Shown here: piece by piece, positions 24,437 through 34,489 of the stretch
Numbering within the stretch: the stretch's first letter is position 1
Layout: each line of letters opens with the position of its first letter
Assembly: GCA_963383645.1 (NCBI GenBank)
Contig: OY726561.1
Span: forward strand, 27,942,826-28,006,825
Direction of reading: 5' to 3'
Length of the DNA stretch: 64,000 nucleotides
DNA from: Muscardinus avellanarius
Taxonomy: Eukaryota > Chordata > Mammalia > Rodentia > Gliridae
Notes under the pieces: generated by a model
The model's input: the letters and a program-made list of their open reading frames with translations, nothing else
Database searches by the model: none
What the model was told of the DNA's origin: nothing
Translations under genes and position numbers: made by a program

Positions 24437-24445
24437 AAATCCAAC

Positions 24446-24823
24446 ATTATGCTAAGTGAGATTAATCAGTCACAAAAATAAGAAATCTGATGATTTCTCT
24501 AATAATCAGAAGCTAGAGAGAAGTGGGTAACAGGAGGAACTCTAGATAAAGGAGATTCTATAGATGAGCAAATAAGGGAACCTAACTGAGGGGTATGGGA
24601 GAAGGGAAGAGGGAAACTCTCTAAAGCACATGATATACTTAAACAAACATATCAAAGTCAATCACTAAGCCAAGCATGGGAAGGAGGGATGGGGAGGGAA
24701 TGGGGCAGGAATTAGGTAAGGGCTAATTGGGTGATGTGTGCATGTATGTCTCCACCATCTTTTATCCCATTAAGATGCATGCCTTCAATACACCAATTAA
24801 AAATTAAAAATAAATAAAGAAAT
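24446..24823 (+). mobile_element. L1 3' end inserted into the retroviral fossil, with TSD
   Basis: A 5'-truncated L1 3' UTR (TATGCTAAGTGAGATTAATC... AATCACTAAGCCAAGCATGG... TTTTATCCCATTAAGATGC... ACACCAATTAAAAATT). It is flanked by AAATCCAAC at 24437-24445 and 24824-24832. Removing it rejoins the provirus sequence, so the L1 came later. Confidence 0.9.
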
Positions 24824-24832
24824 AAATCCAAC

Positions 24833-25340
24833 TCAATTTAAAGAGATCTCAACAATGTGGTATAGTGATAGTTCTAGTAAAACACTCTTTTGCAAGTCTA
24901 AGCTGATAAACCAGGACTATCAACCAGTACAGGACTTGTGAGTCATCCATCTGGCCATAGTCATGAAAAATACGACTGGGCCTAACCTGTACATCTTTTA
25001 AGTTTGCTCCCAGCCACTGCAGCCTAATTCATATCTTGCACTTAAAGGACGATTTCTTTAGTACCCATCTGATTCCTGTGAGCTAAAAAAATGTTTGCCT
25101 TTACATAAAATATCAAAAAGCTAAAACTAAAAAATAGGTATAAACTTGAACTTGACTGCCTCAAGGGTTTAAAAACTGCCCCACTACTTTTGGAGAGGCT
25201 CTAGTCAGTGACCTCAAGTATTTTCCTTTTAGTACCTTGGGATACACCCTCCTTCAATGTGTTGATGACTTTCTCCTTGGACAGGAGCCTCTTGAAAGCT
25301 ATGTAACAAAAGCAGACCAGATTCACACTTTGTTTACATG
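24833..25340 (+). pseudogene. Endogenous retrovirus pol fragment, gammaretrovirus-like reverse transcriptase
   Basis: The first half is broken by stops, with a recognisable 'YQPVQDL'-type stretch around 24910-24945. From 25159 to about 25340 a plus-strand frame stays open. It contains the 'PQGFKN' turn, the 'TFGEAL' helix and, at 25258-25269, the catalytic YxDD box in the form C-V-D-D. This wording is characteristic of gammaretrovirus-like (class I) reverse transcriptase, not of the class II type expected from the gag fragment upstream. RNase H, integrase and env are missing. Inactive. Confidence 0.7.
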
Positions 25341-25373
25341 ATAAATTATTAAAACCATTTAGAAGATCCGGGC

Positions 25374-25493
25374 ATGGTGGTGGATACCTGTAATCCCAGT
25401 ACTTGGGAAGTTGAGACAGGAGAATCACAGGTTCAAGAAGAGTCTTAGCAAGTAGTAAAACTCTCATCAACCTAGTGACACCCTGTTTAAAAA

Positions 25494-25547
<54 letters not shown>

Positions 25548-25619
25548 CAGCCTAAAAATATATAGGCTGAGGGTATAGCTAAAAGATGAATGCTTTGGGG
25601 ATCAATCCACAAAAAAAGA
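25374..25619 (+). mobile_element. B1-ID SINE split by an (AT)n expansion
   Basis: The B1 half (CCGGGCATGGTGGTGGATACC... GTTTAAAAAAA) is followed by ~22 AT units at 25502-25546 in what should be the short A-rich linker. The ID-like half then follows (GGCTGAGGGTATAGCTAAAAG... GGGGATCAATCCAC) with an A tail. Confidence 0.85.
25502..25546. repeat. (AT)n microsatellite inside a SINE
   Basis: About 22 AT units, grown in the internal A-rich linker of the host SINE. Confidence 0.97.
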
Positions 25620-25676
25620 ATAATTGAAGGTGCAAGTGTTTGGGTGGAAGCTACATAGATGGCTCAGGAAAGGCAT

Positions 25677-26220
25677 TGTATTAGTTAGCTTTCTTCTGCT
25701 GTAACCAAAAATCTGACATAGACAAGAAGAAAGATTGATTTTGGCTTCTAGTTGCAGAGGTTGCAGTCCATGTTGGCTGGACATGAGCAAAACAGGGGAG
25801 AGGAAGTGAGGGAGGGAGGGAGGGAGGGAGGGAGCGAGGGATGGAGAGAGAAGAAGAAGAAGAAGAAGAAGAAGAAGAAGAAGAAGAAGAAGAAGAAGAA
25901 GAAGAAGAAGAAGAAGAAGAGGAGGAGGAGAAACAAAGAAAATAGAAAGAAGAAAGAAAGAAGGAAGGAACAAAAAAAAAGAAATTACTGCTGAAAAAAC
26001 CTAGTCTCTAAGGGCATGGTCTCAGGAACCTACTTCCTTCACTGTAACACACCTGCCTATAGTTCCATCTGCCCCCTAGTAGCTCAGCTCTCGATAGACT
26101 GATCCACTGATGAAGTCAAAACTCTCATGGTCCAATCAATTCCCCAAAGACCCAACTCTGGACATTGCTCCCTTTGACACAGGAGTCTTTGGATAGGATT
26201 TCATATCCAAACAATAACAG
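25677..26220 (-). mobile_element. MaLR-type LTR, antisense, carrying large purine repeats
   Basis: On the minus strand the element begins TGTTATTGTTTGGATATGAA (26219 leftwards) and ends GTTACAGCAGAAGAAAGC, TAACTAATA, the standard termini of MST/MLT1-like LTRs. Typical internal pieces are GACTTCATCAGTGGATC and GGAAGTAGGTTCCTGAG (minus strand). The middle has been expanded by GGGA and GAA repeats (25800-25933). Solitary. Confidence 0.75.
25797..25984. repeat. (GGGA)n-(GAA)n purine tract
   Basis: GGGA units (25808-25834) are followed by about 24 GAA units (25850-25920), GGA units and AAAG/AAGG units. From about 25843 to 25933 the strand is pure purine. The long Leu/Phe/Lys runs in open frames here are artefacts. 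Confidence 0.97.
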
Positions 26221-26254
26221 GCTTCTTTGGAAGTGATACTCAAGCTGAGATATG

Positions 26255-27389
26255 AAAACTTAGATTACAAAGGCACAAGAAACTAAAAGGCAAATCAGTA
26301 CATGGGATGGCATTAAACTAAAGAGCAAACAAACAAATCAACAAAGAAATCAAGTCCCTCAACAGAAAGCCAACGGGATGGGAGAAAATGTTTTCAACCT
26401 ACTCCTTTGATAGAGGACTAGTATCTTGAATATACAGAGAACTCAAGTAGCTCAGCAGTAAGAAAGCAAATAACCCAATTAAAAAAATGGGCAAGTGAAC
26501 TCAATAGACATTTCCTAAAAGAAGAAATTCAAATGGCCAATACGTGTATGGAAAAATGCTCAACATAATTAGCAACCAGAGAGATGCAAATCAAAACTCC
26601 CCTGAGATTTCACCTAACTTCAGTTAGAATTGCAAACATTAAAAACACAAACAACAAATGTTGGCAAAGATGTGAAGAAGTGGGAAGTCTATGCATTGTT
26701 GGTGGGATTGCAAATTAGTACAATCACTTTGGAAAACAGATTGGAGGATTCTGAAAAGAATGGGAACAAACTTACCATTTGATCCAGCAATACCACTTCT
26801 GGGTATCTAACCAAAAGAAAGCAAACCAAACTACCAAACCAATGCATGCGTATCTGTGTTAATAGCTGTACAATTCACCATTGCCAAACTATGAAACCAG
26901 CCAAGATGTCCACCAACAGATAAATGGATTACAAAACTATGGGATATATACACAATGAATTTTTATTCAGCCATAAAGAAAAGCACAATTACATCTTTTA
27001 CAGAGAAATGGATAGAACTGGAGAACGTTATGCTAAGTGAGATTAGTCAGTTACAAAAAATTAAAAATCGGATGCTCTCCCTAATATGTGGAAGCTAGGA
27101 AGAAAATGGGTCATAGGAGGAACTCTAGACAAATAAAGAGAAACTATAGATTAGCAAAGGTGACCCAACTGAGGGGGATAGAAGGAGGGAAGAGGAAAAT
27201 TACCTAATGTACATGATGTTCTTTTACAAACATATCTGAACCAAGCATTAGAAGGAGGGAGGGAGAGGCAATGGGTGGGAATAGGGTAAAGTCTAAATGA
27301 GTGACGTCTGCATGTCTGTGTCTACCATCTTGTGCTTCATTAAGATGTACAACTACAGTGCACCAATGAAAAGAAAAATAAAAGAAAAT
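26255..27389 (+). mobile_element. L1 LINE, 3' portion (ORF2 C-terminal region and 3' UTR)
   Basis: It starts in the last third of ORF2 (AAACAAACAAATCAACAAAG region), passes CAAATGGCCAATACG, ACAAATGTTGGCAAAGATG, CCATTTGATCCAGCAATACC and ACACAATGAATTTTTATTC, then the 3' UTR, ending at CACCAATGAAAAG plus an A-rich tail. Frameshifts and stops throughout. It provides the best local reference for what the ORF2-to-3'-UTR of this L1 lineage looks like. Confidence 0.9.
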
Positions 27390-28796
27390 GTAGGAAGCAC
27401 TAATCACACAAAGGGAGAGGAATGTTAAATAGGAACTATTGTAATATTAAACACTAGACCACTAAAAAATACACTATTTATGGAAATTATTCCCTCCATC
27501 CACAAGGAAAGACTTAGAAACCAAATAGCTTCAGTAGCATGGCTTCTAGGAAATACAGCAAAGTACTCAAATAATAAAAAAAAAATCATCTTCTTAATCA
27601 CATTCAAAGATTGAATGCTGGTTAAAAAAGATCAACCTAGAACAAAATTTCCAGACTTTGGTTAATTATGGAAATGTCAAAATTCTGTAGACTGTGGCAA
27701 AAATTGCCCATAGTCCCCATTAGAGTAACTTGTGTTATCTATTAGGCTACTGAAATGCCTCAACTGTATGGGGAAAATAAACTAAATATATTTTAAAACA
27801 TACAATTTTAATTTCCCAGTGCACATGCCATCGGTTTCATTGAGTCTGCATCAAAACCAGAGAACTATTATCAAATAAAAATAAACTTCTATGACCTATA
27901 TCAATTCTAACTCGTAAATGTGCAGTATGAAAAACTAAATAAATCTATTATAGCCACAAGCTCACGGCAGCCAAATTTGGCTGTATGAAAAAGTGTAGTC
28001 TGTTCACTGCCATTTTCTTTGGCAGAGATGGGATCAGTTCTAAAACAAATACCTGTGAACAGTCTTCCCCATTAATGACCTGTGTAATCACCAGCTGTTG
28101 GTCAGAAGTTTTCTATACCTCAATCCCATAATCACCCAAATAACTGGAAATAATTGAAGAAAGATAACAGTAATAAAACACATATACATCAACATAACTC
28201 TTTTATCAACTGGTTCTAGTTTCGGCTATCAGTTATTAAATTAAAATCAAGCAGTATAGTACTAGCTTATTATGAATGTTTGTTGAATAGAATACTATGA
28301 TGAAAAAAGACAAACATTTTTTTGCCCTTAAGTAACTTTCAGTCTAATAAGCTTTATTTAAAATTCTTGAGCTTAATTATCTTAAACGTAGTAAAAGAAG
28401 GGCTAATCTCTCCTAGAAAAATTACTCATTAGGAATCACAAATAGTTTAAAAAGAAAATTCAGTAAATTTACTTAGATATTTTCCAGGTGACTGAAAGAT
28501 TAAAAATAACAACTTAATTAATAAATCTAAAGTTTGTAGGCAAGCAGAACGAAAATCCATTGATAGTCGTAAGTAAGATTAATTATTCTGCATCTTAGAA
28601 TTTCCCAACACAAGAACTAGCTGCAATATATATTACTACCTATACTACAAATAAATCTTGATCCTCACACTATTTATTTGTGATAGATAATTTTAGATTT
28701 TTATGCATGATACCAAATATTATAATTGCCTAGAAATTACCCCTACAATCTAAAATAGTTTCAGGTTAGATTTTTATTCTTTATTCTTACCACTTT
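27390..28796. other. Unique AT-rich sequence, no gene seen
   Basis: Non-repetitive DNA without a nameable feature. Confidence 0.5.
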
Positions 28797-28915
28797 GTAT
28801 TGAAGAGGACAAAAATATAGAAAGATATCACACATTCATAAATTAGAAAAAAACATTACTCTTAAAATGTCCACACCACCCAAATCAATCTACAGATTTA
28901 ATGCAATGCTAGATT
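28797..28915 (+). mobile_element. L1 ORF2 fragment
   Basis: A short stretch of the ORF2 region after the reverse transcriptase (AAAATGTCCACACCACCC... AATCAATCTACAGATTTAATG). Both ends are truncated. Confidence 0.7.
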
Positions 28916-29382
28916 TAATGTTAAAATAGCTATCATACTTTGTGTGTCAAATGCCTGTGATATACTGGCCCCACAATCTAGGCCTCATCTGATTTCAGCA
29001 ACAACTAAAGTTGTGTCATGTTAGCTTCTATTCACTGTATACGTATAGCATCTCTCCTAAAGCACCTTTCTTTTTCTCAACATGTGGTCAAGAATGTCCA
29101 AGAACTGGCACCACTCCATGCAGATTGAAGGGAGAGCAGAGGTAAAGCCCACAGAGTAGTCTCCACCAATGAGCTCTGAACCCTCATGGGGAAATGAATT
29201 CTCCAGTTGAACCTCAACAAGAGGCTTAGAGAAAAGCACTCTATGGATGCATTCTACAGGTGATGGAGATCATCTCACATGGAATCATGCCCAGTTGCCA
29301 GTGACCCTGAAAACAAATACTTATTATAACTTTGTCTCTTTCTCTCAGTTGCCCTTGTTCTTCATTCCTGTGCCTTGGTGTC
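28916..29382. other. Unique sequence, no gene seen
   Basis: Non-repetitive. Open frames of 60-78 codons here depend on the adjacent CAT repeat or chance. Confidence 0.5.
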
Positions 29383-29418
29383 ATCATAATCATCATCATC
29401 ATCATCATCATCATCATA
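29383..29418. repeat. (CAT)n microsatellite
   Basis: About 12 CAT units. They give a His run in one strand's frame and a Met run in the other. Confidence 0.97.
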
Positions 29419-29565
29419 CAGATCACAAGTACTTGTCTTATGTTTTGCCTCAGAGGGTGAGAGAATACAGGCAGTTCACCTAGTGTCTTTTATATAATTC
29501 TTTGTGCGTATTACTAATTATTTTCATTGGACTGATTGCTAGTTAGAATTTCTGAACTGAGATGA

Positions 29566-29830
29566 CAGGAACCATATAATCATCTCAACAGATGAAGAAA
29601 ACGCATTTGATAAAATTCAATATTCCTTTGTGAAAAAAATGCTCAACAAATTAGGAACAGAAGGAACATATCTCTGTATGATAACGTACATTTTATTAAG
29701 CCAATGGCTAACATACCAAATGAGGAAAAGCTGACAGTTTTCTCAGATTTGGAATAAGACAAGGATGTCCTCCTTTTCTACTTTTCTACTGAAAGTACTA
29801 TATTGAATAAAAATACTATATTGAGTACTA
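29566..29830 (+). mobile_element. L1 ORF2 fragment (reverse transcriptase region)
   Basis: It carries the order ATCTCAACAGATGAAGAAAA, CATTTGATAAAATTCAATA, GCTCAACAAATTAGGAAC and, after a gap, GGAATAAGACAAGGATGTCC. The frame is broken. It is probably part of the same L1 as 30346-30985, interrupted by LTRs. Confidence 0.75.
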
Positions 29831-29833
29831 TAT

Positions 29834-30027
29834 TTGGGCTCCCTCCTTTATCTCTCTCTGCTTTTGGCAAAGCAATACTGCTTCACCATACTTTGACACT
29901 GCAGTTTCTGCCTTAGAGCCAGGTGACTACAGATTATACTTCTGAAACCATGACCCCAAAATCCTTTCCTCTTCTAATTTGTTCTTAGCAGGTATTTTGG
30001 TGACAGGAACAGAAAAAACTGGCTAAA
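29834..30027 (+). mobile_element. MaLR LTR 3' part
   Basis: Sense-oriented 3' end of a MaLR-type LTR, ending GCAGGTATTTTGGTGACAGG, AACAGAAAAAACTGGCTAA. Confidence 0.65.
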
Positions 30028-30038
30028 ATGAACACTGA

Positions 30039-30345
30039 TTGTGATGGTTTGGACTGAACATGTACCCCTATCCCTCATTAAAACAAGGTAGCAATGTCAT
30101 AAGCCTGGCTTTGTCGCCAAGGAGGGGTCCCCGATAGGATGACCTTGGGGATTGTGGAACCCTTCGGCCCCTGCTCATTTTCTGCTTCCTGACACCATGC
30201 CCTGAGATCAACAGACCTGGCCTCACTTAGACTGAACATAGAAATCTTCAAAACCTTTGAGCATTATATACTCCTTCCTCTAAGTTGTGAGGTCTTTTTG
30301 AAGTATAAGAGTGAGAATGTAGACTCAGACACTGATGCAATAAAT
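30039..30345 (+). mobile_element. MaLR-type LTR
   Basis: It starts GTGATGGTTTGGACTGAAC and runs in sense order through GGGGATTGTGGAACCC and TGCTTCCTGACACCATG to CTCTAAGTTGTGAGGTC. It follows the previous LTR fragment almost directly, in the same orientation. Confidence 0.6.
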
Positions 30346-30985
30346 TGAAATGAGTATATAACATAGAAAGACATCTCATGGTCATGAATTAGAAGAAACA
30401 TTACTGTTTAAAATGTCCACACTACCTAAATCAATCTACAGAATTAATGTGATCTATAATTTTACTCTTTGCATAACTATAAAAGTCTCACAATTTATAT
30501 AAACATACAAAATTTTCCCAAGTAGTCAAAGTCATCTTGAGAAAAGAGACAAAAGCAAGGAGTATTACACTTCTGTCTTTTGGCACATGCTGGTAATCCC
30601 AGTGCTTGGTAATCCTAGTACAGAAAGATCACAGGTTTGAAGCCAGTCTCAGCTACTTAATGAGGGCCTCTGAAATGTAGTGAGACCCTATTTGAAAGTA
30701 AAGAGCTAGGGGGTGTAGCTCGAAGGTAGAATGCCCCTGGGTTCAATCTCTTGTTTTTCAAAAAAAGAAAAGAAAAGAAAAGAAATACACTACAAAACTG
30801 TAGTAATCAAATGAGCATGGTACTGGCATATATAAATGCAGATATATAATCCAGAACAGAATAGAGTTGTGAAGTAAACCCTCACATCTACAGTCAACTG
30901 ATTTTGACAAAAGTGCTAAGAACACCCATTCAAAGACAGTATTTTAGTAAATGGTGATAGGAAATTTAGATATTCACAGAAATAA
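30346..30985 (+). mobile_element. L1 ORF2 fragment interrupted by a SINE
   Basis: Left part at 30346-30578 (GAAAGACATCTCATGGTCATG, AAAATGTCCACACTACC, CCAAGTAGTCAAAGTCATC), right part at 30786-30985 (AAACTGTAGTAATCAAATG, AGCATGGTACTGGCATATA, TCAACTGATTTTGACAAAAG). The SINE at 30580 splits them. Confidence 0.8.
30580..30785 (+). mobile_element. B1-ID SINE inside L1
   Basis: The B1 half (GGCACATGCTGGTAATCCCA) contains a small internal repeat. Then follow the linker, the ID half (GCTAGGGGGTGTAGCTCG... CCCCTGGGTTCAATC) and an AAAAG-rich tail. It lies within ORF2-derived sequence. Confidence 0.85.
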
Positions 30986-30999
30986 GAATAAAACTGTTT

Positions 31000-31150
31000 A
31001 TATTTGCTTTTGTTTCCTGTGCATTTGAAGTCTTGTCCAAAACAATCTTTGCTCATTCTAATGTACTAAAATATTGTCTCCACTTTCTTCTAGTACTTCC
31101 ATGTTTTAATATTAGGTCTTTAATCTATTTTAAATCTAAGTTAAATTAAA
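31000..31150 (-). mobile_element. L1 ORF2 fragment, antisense
   Basis: In reverse it shows the usual ORF2 order (TTGAAGTCTTGTCCAAAAC, AATCTTTGCTCATTC, GTCTTTAATCTATTTTAAAT). Old and truncated. Confidence 0.6.
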
Positions 31151-31476
31151 ATAAAAGTATTGCTGAGATAAACTTTATGAACAAACTTACAAAAAATAAT
31201 TTGAATAGATATTACACATTGATCAATTTTACAAAATGGAAAAATATCCCTTGCCTCATTATAATGTTTTTCTTTGATCTGGCCAGCATTCTTCATAGCT
31301 ATAATCTAAAGATTTGACCACATAACTTAGAGGAAAGAAGATTAATTTTCTTATAGTTTTGGGTTCAGTTCATGTGGATCTCAAGGCATGGTGGTAGGAG
31401 GAGAAAAGCACATGGGCTGTGCTTCTCACACTGTGGTGGCTGGAAGCAATAGAGAACAGGGGGAAATAACCCCTAA

Positions 31477-31893
31477 GGCTGAGCGTGGTGGTGCATGCTT
31501 GTGATCTCAGTACAATGGAGGCTGAGACAAGTTTGAGGACAGCCTCAGCTACTTAGTGAAGCCCTCTGCAACTTAGGGAGAACCTGTTTCAAAACAAATA
31601 ATAAGAGCCGGGTGTGGTGGTGCATGCTTGTAATCCCGGCGCTTGGGAGGAGGAGACAGGAGGATCACGCAGGTTCAGAGCCAGCCTCGCTGGTTTAAGA
31701 GACTCTGTTTCCAAATAAAATATAAAATAGGTCTGGGAGTATAGCCCGGAGGTAGAAGGCCCCTGGGTTCCATCCTCAGTACAACCAAAAACAAAACAAA
31801 ACAAAACAACAACAAAACAATAAGAAATAGGGCTGGGGGTGTAGCTCAGAGTTAGAATGTTCCTGGGTTTAATCCCCAGTACACCCCAAAAAA
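31477..31893 (+). mobile_element. Outer B1-ID SINE, interrupted
   Basis: The B1 half is at 31477-31606 (GGCTGAGCGTGGTGGTGCAT). Its ID half resumes at 31828-31893 (GGGCTGGGGGTGTAGCTCAG... TCCCCAGTACACC). A second SINE sits in the linker between them. Confidence 0.9.
31607..31824 (+). mobile_element. Inner B1-dID SINE nested in another SINE
   Basis: A full dimer (GCCGGGTGTGGTGGTGCATG... to TCCTCAGTACAACC and an AAAAC tail) inserted in the A-rich linker of the outer SINE. Flanking AATAAGA at 31600-31606 and 31819-31825 is a plausible target-site duplication. Confidence 0.9.
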
Positions 31894-32240
31894 TCTCTAA
31901 GGTGAAACCTCAGTTATTCACTCCCTCCAGCCATACTCCTACTGGCCCAGGCCAAATAAATCCATTACATCATTTAAATAAATACATTATAATGGATGTA
32001 TCCACTGTTGACTCAAGACTCATTTGTGTTTGTTGCAAAAATTAATAAATTAACTCTTTAGGGAACTTTTTATCTAACACTTATGAATAAATTTGATTTG
32101 ACTTTAAGTTTATTGTAGAAAAAATATTCCATATTCAACCATGAATTAGTCATTTTATTTATTTGGGGGTAATCTCTAAGTTAGATTAATCATCCAAAGA
32201 AGATATATTTCTTGCCAAATTCTATGACCGGTCATTTGAT

Positions 32241-32468
32241 TTTTTTTTTTTTTTTTTTTTTTTTTGCGTGTCTGGAAATGGAACCCAGGGGCATTCGACC
32301 TCTGGGCTACACCCCCTGCCCTATTTTTTATTCCTTATTTTGAAACCAGGTCTCACTAAGTTGCAGAGGGCCTCACTAAGTAGCTGAGGCTGTCTGCGAA
32401 CCGCGATCTTTAGGTCTCAGCCTCCCGAATGCTGGGATTACAAGAGTGCGCCACCACGCCCGGCTTCA
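32241..32468 (-). mobile_element. B1-ID SINE, antisense, with target-site duplication
   Basis: Poly-T of ~24, reversed ID half (GCGTGTCTGGAAATGGAACC), reversed B1 start (GCGCCACCACGCCCGGCTT). Flanked by GGTCATTTGATTT at 32230-32242 and 32469-32481. Many CpGs persist, so this is one of the younger insertions. Confidence 0.95.
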
Positions 32469-32489
32469 GGTCATTTGATTTCTAAAAAA

Positions 32490-32640
32490 ATTTGTATCAA
32501 GGGAAGAAGGGATAGAGAGGGAATGGAGTGGGGATTTGGTAGGGGTTAAATCAGTGATGTGCACATGTATGTACACACAAGTTTTTTTTACCCCAATATG
32601 ATGTATGAATATAATGCACCAATAAAGTTTTTTAAAAATT
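32490..32640 (+). mobile_element. L1 3' end fragment
   Basis: The 3' terminus only (AGAGAGGGAATGGAGTGGGG, GTGCACATGTATGTACAC, TATGATGTATGAATATAATG, CACCAATAAAG plus a tail). Confidence 0.85.
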
Positions 32641-33307
32641 TTATCAAACAAGAATTTTATTGACCTTTCAGATTCATACACAACTAAACTCCTCAGAAAG
32701 AGTGAATGCCATAAGAAAGATGTCATTATTCTATTTTCACTCATTTAAGTAAACAGTAGAGTTCATTTTTATTTAGAGACATCTCTTGGTAGAGTTTTCC
32801 ATTTGCCAATTTCTAATCACTAACCATTTGGTTTAATAGTATAATCTCCCTGTGAAATCTATTCAAAAGAAATATTTTCATTTGAATATCTATGTAGGTG
32901 CCAAGCTTCTTTTGCCTGTGGAGGCCTAATCTAATCATCCTCATGAGAGTTCAGGTGCAACACTATAATTTTTAATCCACCTGCTCTGGCTCATATCCAG
33001 TGGTTCTGTGATTAGATCATGGGTCCATGGTGATTATCTGTTCTTTTTAGTCTGGTTAAGAATAATTTAGAGCAGCTGCCACTGAATTTCTTGGTTAATG
33101 GAGGCCTTTACTTAAAAAAAAAAAAGGTTCTGTTTTTATTTGAAAGAGAGTTAATATGTCTCTCAGACTTTCTTAAGACTAATTTGTATTTTTACCTTTT
33201 TTTCTCCAGTTTAAATTTTATCAAACATTTAGGTAAACTATGAAAATTTAGGTAAACTATGAAAACACAAATTCTATTTATTTAACATAATTAAAAGCTT
33301 ATATAGA
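32641..33307. other. Unique sequence, no gene seen
   Basis: Non-repetitive DNA with one short tandem pair (TTTAGGTAAACTATGAAAA twice, about 33228-33264). Confidence 0.5.
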
Positions 33308-33530
33308 GCCAGGCGTGGTGGCGCACGCTTGTAATCCCAGCATTCGGGAGGCTGAGATCGGATGATGCTGGTTTGCATACAGCCTCAGCTACTGAGTGAG
33401 GCCCTCTGCAACTTAGTGAGACTCTGTTTCAAAATAAAGAATAAAAAAATAGGGCCGGGGATGTAGCTCGGAGATCGAATGCCCCTGGGTTCCATTCCCA
33501 GACCTGCAAAAAAAAAAAAAAAAAAAAAAA
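33308..33530 (+). mobile_element. B1-ID dimeric SINE
   Basis: Full length (GCCAGGCGTGGTGGCGCACG... GGGCCGGGGATGTAGCTCGG... TTCCCAGACCTGC) with a pure A tail of ~23. The right half ends CCAGACCTGC, the hallmark of the second local subfamily. Confidence 0.95.
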
Positions 33531-33637
33531 GATTGTTTTTATGTTAACACACTTCTACACACAACATCATTTGGTCAAGTTCGTGGTTTTGTGTTCTTTA
33601 AATTCCTCTTCTTTTCTCTTTTTAATTTGTGCATTGT

Positions 33638-33640
<3 letters not shown>

Positions 33641-33682
<42 letters not shown>
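33641..33682. repeat. (TC)n microsatellite
   Basis: About 21 TC units, replacing the poly-T end of the adjoining antisense SINE. Confidence 0.97.
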
Positions 33683-33686
<4 letters not shown>

Positions 33687-33844
33687 CTATCCCCAGCCCT
33701 ACTTTTTATTCTTTATTTTGAAACAGGGTCTCACTGAATTGGAAAGGGCCTCACTAAGTTAGCTGAGGCTGTTCTTGAACCATGATCCTCCGGTCTCAGC
33801 CTCCCAAATGCTGGGACTACAAGTGTGTGACACCATGCCTGGCT
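33683..33844 (-). mobile_element. B1-ID SINE, antisense, ID half eroded
   Basis: Reversed linker and B1 half (TTTTGAAACAGGGTCTCACTG... CACCATGCCTGGCT). The ID half is reduced to CCCCAGCCC and the rest is replaced by TC units. Confidence 0.88.
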
Positions 33845-34069
33845 ATAGTCATACATATTAATGAGGTACTCTTTTATGAAATCCTTAACCATAAAACAAC
33901 CAATAATCATATCACAAAATATAGATAGACATTTTGATTAAAAAAACTAAACCCAAGGTAAGGAGAATAATATAAATTTGTCTCCCACAATGGTTAATAT
34001 AGGTACTTGTATCAGATTATGGTGTCACTAAGTCAAGAAGAAAATCTGTTTCAAGAAGGAAGGACCACA

Positions 34070-34299
34070 GCCGGGCATGATGGCGCATGCTTGTAATCCC
34101 AGCATTTGGGAGGCTGAGACCTTAGGATCGCGGTTCATGGACAGCCTCAGCTACTACTTAGTGAGGCACTCTGCAACTCAGTGAGACCCTGTTTCAAAAT
34201 AAAGAATAAAAAATTGGGCAGGGTGTGTGGCTCGGAGGTCAAATGCCTCTGGGTTCCATCCCCAGACCTGCTAAAAAAAAAAAAAAAAAAAAAAAAAAG
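34070..34299 (+). mobile_element. B1-ID dimeric SINE with target-site duplication
   Basis: Full length with A26 tail. Flanked by AAGGAAGGACCA at 34056-34067 and 34304-34315, a perfect duplication. Second subfamily (right half ends CCAGACCTGC). Confidence 0.95.
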
Positions 34300-34489
34300 A
34301 AGGAAGGAAGGACCAGTGAACTTAGTCAAAGGCTGCTAATAGGTCTAGTAAGATGAAAACAGAGAAATTTTGTTTGAATTTGTGATCCTGGAGATTATAA
34401 ATGCTCTTGGCAAGAATAGATTAAATGGTGCCATGGAATGTCCTGGGAGGTAAACATAGATTGATGTAATCTGAAGTGTTGACAAACCC

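Larger units (their letters stand above)
31320..32010 (-). mobile_element. MaLR LTR, antisense, split by nested SINEs
   Basis: Left part at 31320-31475 (AGATTAATTTTCTTATAG, GGCATGGTGGTAGGAGG) and right part at 31894-32010 (CACTCCCTCCAGCCATAC, CCATTACATCATTTAAAT). These fit the antisense order of a MaLR LTR and are separated by a 420-base double SINE insertion. Confidence 0.55.
33605..33875 (-). mobile_element. L1 3' end remnant split by a SINE and (TC)n
   Basis: L1 3' terminal sequence in reverse (AATTTGTGCATTGTAGTC at 33628) resumes after the SINE (ATAGTCATACATATTAATG at 33846). A reversed B1-ID SINE fills 33683-33844. Confidence 0.75.

Noticed and set aside
25602..25994. Open frames with long Leu, Phe or Lys runs
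   Set aside because: Products of the GAA/GGGA purine tract on both strands.
29247..29483. Open frame with a His run
   Set aside because: The run comes from the CAT microsatellite; the rest of the frame has no recognisable feature.
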